Source: Kiritimatiellia bacterium (lineage in GTDB: Bacteria > Verrucomicrobiota > Kiritimatiellia > RFP12 > UBA1067). Taken from it: a stretch of 64,000 nucleotides of DNA. Shown here piece after piece: positions 44,460-52,575 of the stretch. How positions within the stretch are numbered: the first letter of the stretch is position 1; each line of letters begins with the position of its first letter. The translations under genes and the position numbers were made by a program. Where the stretch lies: assembly GCA_017405115.1 (NCBI GenBank), contig JAFRBA010000020.1:36056-100055 (forward strand), read 5' to 3'. The notes beneath the pieces are model-generated. The model did not search any database, was not told the origin of the DNA, and worked only from the letters and a program-made list of their open reading frames with translations.

Positions 44460-44588
44460 CAGCGCTTTCCCCGATTTCTTCTCCGCGTTGATACGCTCGA
44501 CGATGGCGTCGCGGGTGCGCATGTAGTCACCCATCGCGGCGTTGGGGTTGCTATCCTAGAAATCTGTCCCCGCTGGGAGTTAGCCGTG

Positions 44589-44762
44589 GAATCTGTGGGG
44601 TCAGGCCCCACGAAACCCTTGCAAAATGGGCCTTTCGTGGGGCCTGGCCCCGAAGGGAGTTGGCCGTGTAGAAGTGAATCTGTGGGGTCAGGCCCCACGA
44701 AACCCTTGCAAAATGGGCCTTTCGCGGGGCCTGTCCCCGAAGGGAGTTGGCCGTGTAGAAGT
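44589..44762 (+). repeat. Tandem REP pair, 87-bp period
   Basis: Two almost identical 87-bp units start at 44589 and 44676. Each has hairpin 1 (GTGGGG-TCAGG-CCCCAC), the linker GAAACCCTTGCAAAATGGGC, hairpin 2 (GGGGC-CTG-GCCCC or a variant) and the tail AGTTGGCCGTGTAGAAGTG. The tail of a third, older unit precedes the first (GAGTTAGCCGTG, 44577-44588). Confidence 0.85.
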
Positions 44763-44840
44763 GGAGAAATGTAGAATTTGGGGTTGGAATTTTAGCCAAG
44801 CGAGTCGCGCATTTCCGCGCACTTTGCCCGCCGACGAGAA

Positions 44841-44894
44841 AGTTCAAGTTTTCTTGAACTTCAGTTTGTGCTGTTCCGGGGCTTTTGCTATACT
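44841..44894 (+). promoter_or_regulatory. Promoter with operator-like inverted repeat
   Basis: AGTTCAAG-TTTT-CTTGAACT (44841-44860) is a perfect 8-bp inverted repeat ending five bases before TTGTGC (44866-44871). A 17-base spacer then leads to TGC-TATACT (44886-44894). The layout suggests a regulated promoter. The only reading frames soon downstream are the short ones at 44962-45155. Confidence 0.5.
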
Positions 44895-44946
44895 GCGCGC
44901 GCTTTCGGGCGAAAAGGAGGAAGTGGAAAACTGCGAAAGGTGAAAA

Positions 44947-44955
44947 TGGTATAAT
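44947..44955 (+). promoter_or_regulatory. Extended -10 promoter, leaderless
   Basis: TGG-TATAAT ends six bases before the ATG at 44962 that opens a six-codon mini-gene. It is the second promoter in 60 bases. The same ten-base context, ATGGTATAATACAC, is found at the response-regulator promoter on the minus strand at 46893-46880. Confidence 0.55.
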
Positions 44956-44961
44956 ACACGC

Positions 44962-44982
44962 ATGAAAGGCAACGCTGGATGA
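44962..44982 (+). CDS. Six-codon leader peptide candidate
   Basis: ATG-initiated mini-frame M-K-G-N-A-G with TGA overlapping the ATG of the next frame (ATGA). Its start follows a -10 box by six bases. It could serve as a leaderless entry that couples translation into the 58-residue frame. It is too short for independent support. Confidence 0.3.
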   Translation: MKGNAG

Positions 44983-45155
44983 ACGTAGGCGAGAATCAGA
45001 TTGTCGTGTATCAGCCGAGCGAGACCGTTCGGTTGGACGTGCGCGCCGAGATCGTCCCCGGGCTTCTCGCCTCAATCCGCAAGGCGACATTGGAACTCCG
45101 CGAATACGGCAAAGGTAGGCTGCCGCAAATTGCGGGGATGAAAAAGAGGGTGTGA
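44979..45155 (+). pseudogene. 58-residue frame, possible remnant of a RhuM/KilA-N-type protein
   Basis: The frame starts M-N-V-G-E-N-Q-I-V-V-Y-Q-P-S-E-T-V-R-L-D-V-R, which resembles the opening of RhuM-like and Fic-associated proteins (I-V-x-Y-Q-x-x-x-x-x-R-L-D-V-R). The family would continue with T-V-W-L-T-Q-x-Q-M; here it passes into A-E-I-V-P-G-L-L-A-S-I-R-K-A-T-L-E-L-R-E-Y-G and stops at 58 residues. An internal deletion joining two ends of a longer gene is the simplest reading. A REP unit follows 20 bases later. It may still be translated, given two upstream promoters. Confidence 0.4.
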
Positions 45156-45174
45156 AAGGCAGGCAAGATTCAGT

Positions 45175-45243
45175 GAATCTGTGGGGTCAGGCCCCACGAA
45201 ACCCTTGCAAAATGGGCCTTTCTGGGGGCCTGGCCCCGAAGTG
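45175..45243 (+). repeat. REP element between the remnant gene and the kinase gene
   Basis: Same unit as at 44589 from GAATCTGTGGGGTCAGGCCC through the second hairpin (GGGGGCCTGGCCCC), cut before the usual tail. Confidence 0.8.
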
Positions 45244-45250
45244 TGTATGC

Positions 45251-46210
45251 TTAATGTGCCCCACACGAACGAGGCAGTGTTACCGTTATGGTCGTGCCCT
45301 TGCCGAGTTTGGACTTGAGCTTCACGCTGCCGTGGTAGTGGCGGGTGACAAGTTCGTGAACGGTTGAGAGCCCTAGGCCCGTGCCGGGAACGCCAGAGAC
45401 GTTATCCGCGCGGTAGAAGCGCTCGAACACATGCTTCTGCGCGCGCTTTGGTATGCCTCGCCCCGTGTCTGAAACGGTGAGGACGACTCGCCGCCCGCGG
45501 ACAGCCAGGGAGAGCGAGACAACCCCTCCGTCTGCATACTTCACGGCGTTTTCCACGAGGTTGCCCACAAGTTCGGCAATCAGGGTCGGGTGGGCTCTGA
45601 CTATCACGTCCTCCGCCGGGACCGAACATTGGATTTCCACGTTTTTCTCGCGCATCTTCATGTCCGCAGCTATGCGGCAGACGGCGGCCGAGAGGTTGAC
45701 GTCCTCCGCCGAGGCTTCGTCGTATCCCGCGAAGTCCTTTGCGAGGAGCATGTACGAGTCAATCTTCTTCGTCTCGCACCGGCTTATCGCTTCGATTTCG
45801 GCGGCAGTCGATTTTGGGTCGGCGCTTCCGTCGAGGATGTCCCTTGCCGCGATGTTTATGGCAGAAAGCGATCTAGCCTGGTCGTGCATAGCGCGCCTTA
45901 CGAGGCCTTCGATCTCGTCGCCGAGCCGCTCCTGCCTCTTCCGGCCGCACCGCGCCATGACGACGACAAGTAGCAACAGTCCGGCGGTTGCCAAGTAGTA
46001 CCGCCTGGAGGCCGACATGCTATTGCTCAGTTGCTTGTAGAAGGTCTCGCGGTTTGAGTTTGTTATCGGCATCCTCAAGGTCTTTTGCGACATGCGGACC
46101 GAGTGGTAGTAGCCGATGGCGAGGCAGATCGCCAAGATTGGTATCATTCCCCGGAGGAATGCCTTGCCCAGCTGCCTTCCGAAGCCCGTCTCAGCAGTCA
46201 CGAAGAACAT
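45251..46210 (-). CDS. Membrane sensor histidine kinase
   Basis: 319 residues, translated second in the operon, overlapping the regulator gene by 20 bases. Two membrane helices (about 18-36 and 70-87) enclose a short periplasmic loop of some 33 residues, so it may sense a membrane or small-molecule cue. The HisKA-like motif R-R-A-M-H-D-Q-A-R-S-L holds His109. The ATPase domain is complete: L-V-E-N-A-V-K-Y-A-D (N box), D-T-G-R-G-I-P (G1), F-E-R-F-Y-R (F box), and G-T-G-L-G-L-S-T-V (G2). It pairs with the OmpR-type regulator and lies head-to-head with the secreted-protein operon at 47013, the likely target by position. Confidence 0.88.
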   Translation of the reverse strand: MFFVTAETGFGRQLGKAFLRGMIPILAICLAIGYYHSVRMSQKTLRMPITNSNRETFYKQLSNSMSASRRYYLATAGLLLLVVVMARCGRKRQERLGDEIEGLVRRAMHDQARSLSAINIAARDILDGSADPKSTAAEIEAISRCETKKIDSYMLLAKDFAGYDEASAEDVNLSAAVCRIAADMKMREKNVEIQCSVPAEDVIVRAHPTLIAELVGNLVENAVKYADGGVVSLSLAVRGRRVVLTVSDTGRGIPKRAQKHVFERFYRADNVSGVPGTGLGLSTVHELVTRHYHGSVKLKSKLGKGTTITVTLPRSCGAH

Positions 46211-46874
46211 ATCCCATCCCCCTGTTGGCGTCTATGATGTCACGCGGCGCGCCCAGCGCGGAGAATTTGTCGCGCAGCGCCTTGATCTTCAGTTCAAGCC
46301 GTATCGACATCCTGTTCACGTCGCCCCACGCCGCCTTTTCAAGGACGTCCGCGTCCACAATCCTTCCCTGCGCCTTGACCAGCGGAAGGAGTATGTTGAA
46401 CTCCTTTTCCGAGAGGTCCATTTTCGTCCTGCGGTAGCGCACCGTGCGTGTGTTGACGTTGACGTTTATGCTGCCCCACGACAGGACCTTGTTCTGGTTG
46501 GCGACGCTTCCGTGCCACATTGCGCGGCGCACCCTCGCCTGGAAGGTGTCCTTGTTGAATCGCTTTTCGATGTAGTCGTCCGCACCCAGGTTCAGGCATT
46601 CTGCCTCGCCGTGCACTCCTGCGAAAGCGCTGACGGCGATGATCGGAAGGTATGGCTTCGACTTGCGCACCTCCCGTAAGATTTCCCTGCCGTTCTTCTT
46701 CGGCAGCTCGATGTCGAGTATGACGATGTCGTATTCGGAGTTCAGAATCTTCTCCAATGCCAAGTCGCCGAACGCCTCGCGTTCGACTTCAAGCCCCATT
46801 CCGACGAGGAATTCCTTGAAGGACTTGTAGTGCCCGTCGTTGTCCTCGGCAACCAATGCCCGCTTCTTCTTCAT
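46191..46874 (-). CDS. OmpR/PhoB-type response regulator
   Basis: 227 residues. The receiver domain carries E10-D11, phosphoacceptor Asp54 in I-V-I-L-D-I-E-L-P and Lys104 in D-D-Y-I-E-K-R-F; the usual Pro after Lys is Arg. The C-terminal winged helix (about 130-225) reads L-S-E-K-E-F-N-I-L-L-P-L, then V-L-E-K-A-A-W, I-R-L-E-L-K-I-K-A-L-R and G-M-G-Y-V-L. The ATG is ten bases from a TGG-TATAAT box, leaving almost no leader and no ribosome site. Confidence 0.9.
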   Translation of the reverse strand: MKKKRALVAEDNDGHYKSFKEFLVGMGLEVEREAFGDLALEKILNSEYDIVILDIELPKKNGREILREVRKSKPYLPIIAVSAFAGVHGEAECLNLGADDYIEKRFNKDTFQARVRRAMWHGSVANQNKVLSWGSINVNVNTRTVRYRRTKMDLSEKEFNILLPLVKAQGRIVDADVLEKAAWGDVNRMSIRLELKIKALRDKFSALGAPRDIIDANRGMGYVLRDC

Positions 46875-46884
46875 GACGCCGTGT

Positions 46885-46893
46885 ATTATACCA
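46885..46893 (-). promoter_or_regulatory. Extended -10 promoter of the OmpR-type operon
   Basis: TGG-TATAAT on the minus strand, ten bases before the ATG at 46874; a nearly leaderless transcript is expected. No clear -35. Confidence 0.55.
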
Positions 46894-46974
46894 TTGTGGA
46901 GGCGTCGGATGTGAAATTATCGTATCCGATAATTTCGGCACCGGATATTCTGCATACAATAAGTTCGCAATAAG

Positions 46975-47001
46975 TTGACAAGGCCTGCCAGATGATATAC
47001 T
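46975..47001 (+). promoter_or_regulatory. Promoter of the secreted-protein operon
   Basis: TTGACA (46975-46980), 15-base spacer, TGA-TATACT (46993-47001), then 11 bases to the ATG at 47013. The leader would be only about four bases. It is divergent from the regulator promoter. Confidence 0.65.
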
Positions 47002-47012
47002 GTCAATAGCTT

Positions 47013-47492
47013 ATGAGAAAATGTCTCGCAGCAATAGTGGTCGCGAACATCGTCATGTGTACTTGTGTTGCGGCCGAATATGAGGTACCACAACTTCCGT
47101 CGGCGGCGCTCCCCGACACGGAGGTGTCGACGAACGTCTCGCTCCTGGCATACTGCCCCGAAAAGCACCAGACGTTTTCGCTGAAGATCCAGGCAGGCAA
47201 CTGCTCGTCCAACGAGGTGCTGGTCGCTGTCGGACACGACGCGGACAGCGACGGGGACCTGGCCTTCGACGAGACGGACTTCGTTTTCGGGTGCGACTGC
47301 GGCGAACGGTATTTCGTGGACTACGCGTCGCAGCGGCTGTTTGATGGTGTTGGCGACACGATTTGCATAACGCATCGCCATTTCAACCCGGCATGGAACA
47401 TCGCAAAGGTCATCAAGCGAGGGGGAGGGGATATAGGCGAAGCTGTCACAGTGTCGGTCGAGACAAAGGCGTTCGCGCTCATTCTCAAATAG
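47013..47492 (+). CDS. Small secreted protein with an acidic, calcium-site-like motif
   Basis: 159 residues with signal MRKCLAAIVVANIVMCTCVA. The mature part contains V-A-V-G-H-D-A-D-S-D-G-D-L-A-F-D-E-T-D-F-V-F-G-C-D-C-G, an EF-hand-like acidic loop followed by a C-x-C pair. I do not recognise a named family. It is first in a run of four genes, 13 bases before the 917-residue protein, and is probably a partner or chaperone-like companion of it. Regulation by the adjacent divergent two-component system is plausible. Confidence 0.6.
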   Translation: MRKCLAAIVVANIVMCTCVAAEYEVPQLPSAALPDTEVSTNVSLLAYCPEKHQTFSLKIQAGNCSSNEVLVAVGHDADSDGDLAFDETDFVFGCDCGERYFVDYASQRLFDGVGDTICITHRHFNPAWNIAKVIKRGGGDIGEAVTVSVETKAFALILK

Positions 47493-47505
47493 GATTGTTA
47501 CCAAT

Positions 47506-50259
47506 ATGGCGATGGCAAACTTGAATGCATTTGGAATTGCGGTCGCGCTTCTGTTCTACGCGGCGTTTTGCGCGTACTTGTTGAGGAAGCCCCTTGGTGA
47601 GGGCTTTAGACGGTTTCGTGCCCTGCCCCGTATGGTCCAGGTCGTGATGGTCGTAATGGCCGCTATCGCGACGGTCGAGGCCCAGAAGCTGCGCGGTGTC
47701 GGCATGGCAGGGCCGACGGTTGGGGCAGAGGACATCCAGCGAGGGTATCGGCTCGCTTTCGTGACGAACGACGCCATGCACGACCACGCCATGCCCGCCA
47801 ACGCCCAGCGCCTTGGCAACGTCCATGTCCACGGCGCAGCCTCCAGCTGGGGGCGGAACATCCTCGACTTCGGCGGCTGGTCGTTCCCGCTCGGCACCAA
47901 CGAATCGGCTCATACGAGGCTGTGGTGGTTTGTCGACGGCCGCCTAAGGGCCGCTCCGCATGACGCGGCGAGCGAAATATCGACTGGAGTGCAAGGCGCG
48001 TTGGCCGTACAGGGCGAGAGTCGTCTCTGGTGGACCACAGGGGATGACGACAGCAGGGTAGTCGGATGGGAGAACGTGTTTCCCGGTGGTTGTACTAACG
48101 AGACGGTCAACCTTCAGGTCGTGCTTCGGCCGGACGGCGGCTTTGAAACATGGTCGAACGACGTCGGCGCGGTGTACACCAGGATAGACCCGAACGACTG
48201 GGACGGCGACGGATTGGACAACTCGATAGACGTGCAGCCGACGACGGACGACGGAGACTGCTTCGGAACTGGAGAGGACTGGCTTAACCTTAACTGCAGA
48301 AATGTGCTTTCTGCGTTTTCCGACACTAATGGCGAGATATTCGTGGAGTGGCGGAGCAACGTCTGTGAGTCGGCGTACTATTGGCTGCAGTTCACCGTGC
48401 AGAAGGACGGAACACGGGTTGCGATAACATGCGACGGTCCGAGCGACCTCGGGAACCTTTTCGTCATAGCGAACTCCAACCAGGTGTGCACCGTGCCCCT
48501 TCTGATCGGCGCAGGGTACAGCGCCAGGGCGAGTTGGCCGGTGACTGACATATCTTCAAGCGACCCGGAGGCGAACATCAGCCTGAATGCAGGCTCGCCG
48601 GCGGGGCTTCGCGGAGCCCCGATTCCGCAGTGCGGCGGTCAGTTGTTCGGTCCGAGCGCCGACTTTGAAGTCGAGCGCCCGATTTCGCTCGGGCTTGACG
48701 GAGGCGGCGGAACGGGGCAGCTCGTGACGAGCCCGTATGTCGGTGCTGAGATCAGCTCGGTTACTGGCAGCTGCTGCGATGTCTCGCTGTACGGCGTAAG
48801 CTACTCATGGGGCTGCAACGGGAACTGCTGCTGCTCTGGATACGGGCAGTGGTGGGACATAACGGCGACATGGGAGGGATATAGCAAGGTATTCTCGTGG
48901 GAGGAGCAGTGCGAATGCCAGGCGAGGAACGAGTCGATCCCTGAGACGTGGGTGGCGCTTTCGGTCACGCCCGTCGTGATGCGCGGTGGCTGGCTCGGCG
49001 GTGTGTCTGCGACCTTCCAGCCGCCGGAATCGGCTGTTGGCGCGACGGCCACGCTGCGGCTCGAGGACAGTGGCAAGGTCGTTCCGTGGGCGACGGAGAA
49101 CCGTACCGGCGCAGTGTCGCTTCCCATGTCCATTCCGCCGGGCGGGGGTGGGTCATTCTGGCTCGAGGGCGTGGAGGTGAGCGACGTCGTTGGCGACGTC
49201 CGCGTCTACCTTGACGTGAACGACGGGACGGATATATACACGCTGACGCAGTTGGTCACGGTCGCGTGCGTCGACAGGATGGAGATGACGAGCACCGCCG
49301 CAGGCCAGAGCCCAAACGCACCTCCGTTCCCCGGAGAGCAGACGTGCCCATTCTTGGAGAGTAACAGCCTCAACCCCGACAGGCACTTGGTCGTGCCGTT
49401 CGACAACGTCGCGACGCAAGGACAAGACGGTTTCACAATTTCTGACTTCACCGTAGAGATGGAGCTAGTACTAGAACCGGAAGGAGTCTCGACCTCGGGG
49501 CTCCAGGTCGAATGGGAGGTCGTGGAGTCTCGCCCCCAGATGAGCGGGTCGCTCATTCAGCTTGCAGGGCTGGCGGCGAGCTTCTCCAACCCGAAGCAGG
49601 GCGGCGTGTACCGCTTCAGGTCCCGCTGCGGAGGCTCGCCGTGGACGGAAGGCAACGTCGTCCTGCCGCTCTCAGGCGCGGAGGTCAGTAGCGTGTTCGA
49701 GGCGGATTTCGCGGTCTATTCTGCCGCGATTTCAAACCTTAACGCGACGGTCGGGCGATTTGAACGGCAGCTGCCGACTTTCGGGGTGAAATGGTTCAAC
49801 GACAACGGGGCGGTTGACTATCTGGGACGCGTGGATAATGCTGGAAGCAAAACAGTGTGGACTTACAACAAAGTCAACGACATTACCGGTATGGGGGCGG
49901 TCGCCACGTTCTACGGCGTTCCTACGAGGATGGCCAAACTCGGCAACTTTCTTGCCGGTTACGGGACCGAGCGCCTGGGTGTTTGGGGCATATCACAATG
50001 GCTGGCGCAGGGCATAGGCGCGATTAACGACGCGACAGCAACAATGAGCTGGGATGCGGGAACGCAACTTGCGGGAGGTGGGACCGTAGGCGTGGCTGCC
50101 GCCGCCCTCTCGGCGGGCATGTGGAACAGCGCGGACGGTAAGGAAAGGCGGCTATGGCCAAACAACGCGTCGGCCGACAACCATGTCTTGTTCTCAACCG
50201 AGCTTAATTTCAACTTGAACTTCTGCTCTCCGGGGGTGGTCGAGGGAAGAATTCGCTAA
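47506..50259 (+). CDS. Large membrane-anchored, Cys-rich extracellular protein of unknown function
   Basis: 917 residues. Two hydrophobic helices at the start (about 9-26 and 44-58) would anchor it. Then come a jelly-roll-like segment (A-S-S-W-G-R-N-I-L-D-F-G-G-W-S-F-P-L-G), a thrombospondin-3/dockerin-like acidic loop D-P-N-D-W-D-G-D-G-L-D-N-S-I-D, and a Cys-rich block near 425-480 (G-S-C-C-D, G-C-N-G-N-C-C-C-S-G). Several Ig-like beta domains follow. The last 150 residues differ: W-F-N-D-N-G-A-V-D-Y-L-G-R-V-D-N-A-G, then Gly/Ala-rich helices and N-N-A-S-A-D-N-H-V-L-F. No enzyme motif is seen. A surface adhesin, or a delivered polymorphic protein with a variable C-terminal domain, are the two readings I consider. 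Confidence 0.55.
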   Translation: MAMANLNAFGIAVALLFYAAFCAYLLRKPLGEGFRRFRALPRMVQVVMVVMAAIATVEAQKLRGVGMAGPTVGAEDIQRGYRLAFVTNDAMHDHAMPANAQRLGNVHVHGAASSWGRNILDFGGWSFPLGTNESAHTRLWWFVDGRLRAAPHDAASEISTGVQGALAVQGESRLWWTTGDDDSRVVGWENVFPGGCTNETVNLQVVLRPDGGFETWSNDVGAVYTRIDPNDWDGDGLDNSIDVQPTTDDGDCFGTGEDWLNLNCRNVLSAFSDTNGEIFVEWRSNVCESAYYWLQFTVQKDGTRVAITCDGPSDLGNLFVIANSNQVCTVPLLIGAGYSARASWPVTDISSSDPEANISLNAGSPAGLRGAPIPQCGGQLFGPSADFEVERPISLGLDGGGGTGQLVTSPYVGAEISSVTGSCCDVSLYGVSYSWGCNGNCCCSGYGQWWDITATWEGYSKVFSWEEQCECQARNESIPETWVALSVTPVVMRGGWLGGVSATFQPPESAVGATATLRLEDSGKVVPWATENRTGAVSLPMSIPPGGGGSFWLEGVEVSDVVGDVRVYLDVNDGTDIYTLTQLVTVACVDRMEMTSTAAGQSPNAPPFPGEQTCPFLESNSLNPDRHLVVPFDNVATQGQDGFTISDFTVEMELVLEPEGVSTSGLQVEWEVVESRPQMSGSLIQLAGLAASFSNPKQGGVYRFRSRCGGSPWTEGNVVLPLSGAEVSSVFEADFAVYSAAISNLNATVGRFERQLPTFGVKWFNDNGAVDYLGRVDNAGSKTVWTYNKVNDITGMGAVATFYGVPTRMAKLGNFLAGYGTERLGVWGISQWLAQGIGAINDATATMSWDAGTQLAGGGTVGVAAAALSAGMWNSADGKERRLWPNNASADNHVLFSTELNFNLNFCSPGVVEGRIR

Positions 50260-50277
50260 GCAGAAAGGAACAACGCA

Positions 50278-50730
50278 ATGAAAATCGCGATAACTGTTGC
50301 GCTGACGATGGCGCTGGCATTCACGGTCTGCGCAACGCCTACCGAGAACACCTACCATGCCGTCACAAACGACTGGTACAACGGCAACTGGACCAATGTG
50401 TACGAACTTGCACAAGCGCGTCTTGCTGCGAACTCGAACGATCTCGTAGCGGCAAACATAATCGTCTCCTACGATGTCCTGTTTTCGGATATCGACTCTA
50501 TGTCGAATTCAGTCACGAGGCTCATTTACGCGATGGACCAGTCCTCCGCTCCTGCGCTCACCAATCTCCATTCCAGGCTCAGGCCGGGGTGGGTCTACTT
50601 CCGCGACCAGTTCCTGCCGTATCAGACGGCGGCCGATCTCCAGCAGCAGCATGAGAAGTCCTACATCATACACAAGCCTCTCGATTGCGACTTTGTCTTG
50701 AAGGCAATCTGGGACAACGGGCTCTGGTAA
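50278..50730 (+). CDS. Small secreted helical protein
   Basis: 150 residues, signal MKIAITVALTMALAFTVCA, AAAGGA ribosome site. The mature protein is mostly helical, beginning with a TPR-like pair (N-W-T-N-V-Y-E-L-A-Q-A-R-L-A-A-N-S-N-D-L). Trp- and Tyr-rich C-terminal end. Not recognised. It follows the 917-residue protein by 18 bases, in the same operon, and may bind it. Confidence 0.55.
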   Translation: MKIAITVALTMALAFTVCATPTENTYHAVTNDWYNGNWTNVYELAQARLAANSNDLVAANIIVSYDVLFSDIDSMSNSVTRLIYAMDQSSAPALTNLHSRLRPGWVYFRDQFLPYQTAADLQQQHEKSYIIHKPLDCDFVLKAIWDNGLW

Positions 50731-50741
50731 CAAACAGTCTC

Positions 50742-51527
50742 ATGGACATGCTAAAGAGAGTCTTGGCGGTTTTGGGAGTGGCTTTCGGGTCGCTTGCCAT
50801 GTTCTACCTTGTCTTTGCAGGGGCGTTAACCCTTAAGAACTTTGGATTGAGCGTTGAGGATCAGCTTGTGGCCCAGCGAATTATAACGCCGCTGGTGTTT
50901 GTCGCTCTTGGTGCGTTGGCTGCTTCTTGTGAGTATTTCCGCTGCGTCCGTCTTCAGACGGGAACCAAGTCGGGTGTTCTCGTTAGGGTTCTTAGGGTTG
51001 TTGCTCTTGTCGTTCTTCCAGTTGTCATTGTCCTCTGTACGTTGAACACGCCATTTTGGAGCTATCCATCTCCAGAGACTTGGGACAGGCCACGATTCAT
51101 CTACGGATGGTTCCTGCCGTACAAGGGAGAGAGGACAATGGAGGGGATGCGCAAGATCTGCCCGTTCCTCAATCTGTTCCTGTGGACGCTTTACCTGATG
51201 GTGCTTGTTGGCTACAGGCGGGCCAAACATTATCTCGTAATGCTTGTGGTGATGTTGGTTTTGTTTGGCATGTATGCGAAGTTCGTTGGCATCAAACCCG
51301 TCTACCGAGGGCTAGACAGGAATAGCGCAAATGGTCAATGTGTTTCGACTACGCCAAGCTATCCAAGCAACGCCTTTTCAGGTTCTGCCGGGGTTCCTGT
51401 TTGTCTAAAGCCTCGTTTCTCCGCCGCAAGAATTTCTCATGATTTAAGGTTAGATCTAAGTTCATTTGATAAAATGGTTGTGAACTCAACGACATGCACT
51501 AAACGCACTAAAAGTTTAGCCGTGTAG
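50742..51527 (+). CDS. Multi-pass membrane protein, C-terminus possibly disrupted
   Basis: 261 residues without a ribosome site. Four to five membrane helices (about 6-28, 44-60, 78-98, 135-153, 160-178) are followed by about 70 residues with no hydrophobic or domain character (G-L-D-R-N-S-A-N-G-Q-C-V-S-T-T-P). That tail is encoded where base composition falls and REP-tail-like sequence begins (AGCCGTGTAGAA at 51518), so it may be the translation of boundary DNA after loss of the native end. Function unknown; it may be the membrane partner or an immunity-type protein of the preceding secreted set. Confidence 0.5.
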   Translation: MDMLKRVLAVLGVAFGSLAMFYLVFAGALTLKNFGLSVEDQLVAQRIITPLVFVALGALAASCEYFRCVRLQTGTKSGVLVRVLRVVALVVLPVVIVLCTLNTPFWSYPSPETWDRPRFIYGWFLPYKGERTMEGMRKICPFLNLFLWTLYLMVLVGYRRAKHYLVMLVVMLVLFGMYAKFVGIKPVYRGLDRNSANGQCVSTTPSYPSNAFSGSAGVPVCLKPRFSAARISHDLRLDLSSFDKMVVNSTTCTKRTKSLAV

Positions 51528-51589
51528 AACATGTAGAACGGGTAGATGATAGATGAGAAATAATCGAAAGGTCTGTGTCTTCTTGCCCC

Positions 51590-51700
51590 ACGGCGGGATT
51601 GCTGCGGTGGGGTGTTCTTCCATGAGGTCTGGTACCATGGGAGGAGAATGCTATTGTTGCAATTTACTGTGGCAATCATGTCGGACTATTTATCCCTCAG
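51590..51700. repeat. Left copy of a direct repeat that brackets the radical SAM/STAND operon
   Basis: Shares a 21-base exact block (51597-51617, GATTGCTGCGGTGGGGTGTT plus C) and a 27-base exact block (51661-51687, beginning AATTTACTGTGGCAATCATG) with 57103-57193, in the same order and direction and with similar spacing. Weaker similarity extends to about 51563 (AATCGAAAGGT). Confidence 0.85.
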
Positions 51701-51706
51701 TATAAT
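51701..51706 (+). promoter_or_regulatory. -10 box of the radical SAM/STAND operon
   Basis: TATAAT, 14 bases before the ATG at 51721. No -35 is evident in the repeat sequence upstream and no ribosome site lies before the ATG. Confidence 0.45.
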
Positions 51707-51720
51707 TTATTCTTTGTGCC

Positions 51721-52575
51721 ATGCAATATCGCTATACAAAACAAGGTGTTCATCTGTTTAACAGGGCAAGTGGCACAAATATCCTCATTGATGAGATGTT
51801 GTGCAATGATGAAATCCTGTCGGTGGCTCCTGCGAATGTTTCAATAGCGCTTACAAATAGGTGTAATAGATCATGTGTGCACTGTTTTGCGCCAAAGAAT
51901 GTAGCAGAACTGGATCATACCATGGTTTGCGACTGGATTGACGAGTTGAATAAAAATGGCTGCTTAGGCGTTGGTTTTGGTGGCGGTGAGCCTTTGCTTT
52001 ATCCGCACTTATGCGAAATATGTCAACATGTTTATTCTGCGACTTCGATGGCATGTACGCTGACAACGAACGGCGATTATCTAAATGATGAAACGGTCCA
52101 GTGGATGAAGCGCTATGTCAATTTCGTTAGGATAAGCACAAACGGCGAGACAATGGATTATTCGCGAATTGAGAACCTTGCTAGGCATCTTCAGATTGGC
52201 ATAAATTATCTTCTCAACGCTCAGACATTTCCTATGCTGATGGACGCAATAGAGCGTAGTGCACAAATAGGTGTTAAGGAATTTCTCTTGCTCCCACAGG
52301 TAAGGACAAAGCGTTGTCAGGGCGTTGATTCTCAGTTTGTTGCAATGGTGGATGATTGGTTACTATCTACGAAGTTGCCATTGCGAGTAACGGTGAGTGC
52401 TTTGTGCTCTGATAGTATGAAAGCGGTTGTTCCAATCCCTGGCGATGTTGGAGCGCGTCAGTATCTTCATATATCGGCAGATGGCATTTTAAGGATTTCA
52501 TCTTTTGGGACGGATGGCGTCCCGATCAAGAAAAACGGTATTATTCAAGCAATAAAGGAGGTTTATCAAAAATGA
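51721..52575 (+). CDS. Radical SAM protein, first gene of the STAND operon
   Basis: 284 residues. The C-N-R-S-C-V-H-C motif (Cys48, Cys52, Cys55) is the canonical Cx3Cx2C [4Fe-4S] site. G-F-G-G-G-E-P-L-L (about 85-92) is the SAM-binding G-G-E motif, and T-L-T-T-N-G-D and R-I-S-T-N-G-E follow at the expected barrel strands. About 40 residues before the core may be a small peptide-binding region. No C-terminal SPASM cysteines are present. Sequence and spacing differ from viperin-type enzymes. The stop overlaps the next start by four bases. AT-rich codon use contrasts with the window's GC-rich background. Peptide or protein modification is the usual job of such short radical SAM proteins next to a small partner; here it is inference. 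Confidence 0.82.
   Translation: MQYRYTKQGVHLFNRASGTNILIDEMLCNDEILSVAPANVSIALTNRCNRSCVHCFAPKNVAELDHTMVCDWIDELNKNGCLGVGFGGGEPLLYPHLCEICQHVYSATSMACTLTTNGDYLNDETVQWMKRYVNFVRISTNGETMDYSRIENLARHLQIGINYLLNAQTFPMLMDAIERSAQIGVKEFLLLPQVRTKRCQGVDSQFVAMVDDWLLSTKLPLRVTVSALCSDSMKAVVPIPGDVGARQYLHISADGILRISSFGTDGVPIKKNGIIQAIKEVYQK

Noticed and set aside
51721..52575. Calling the radical SAM protein a prokaryotic viperin
   Set aside because: Only the general Cx3Cx2C and GGE motifs agree; the region after the cluster does not resemble viperin signatures, and no nucleotide kinase accompanies it.
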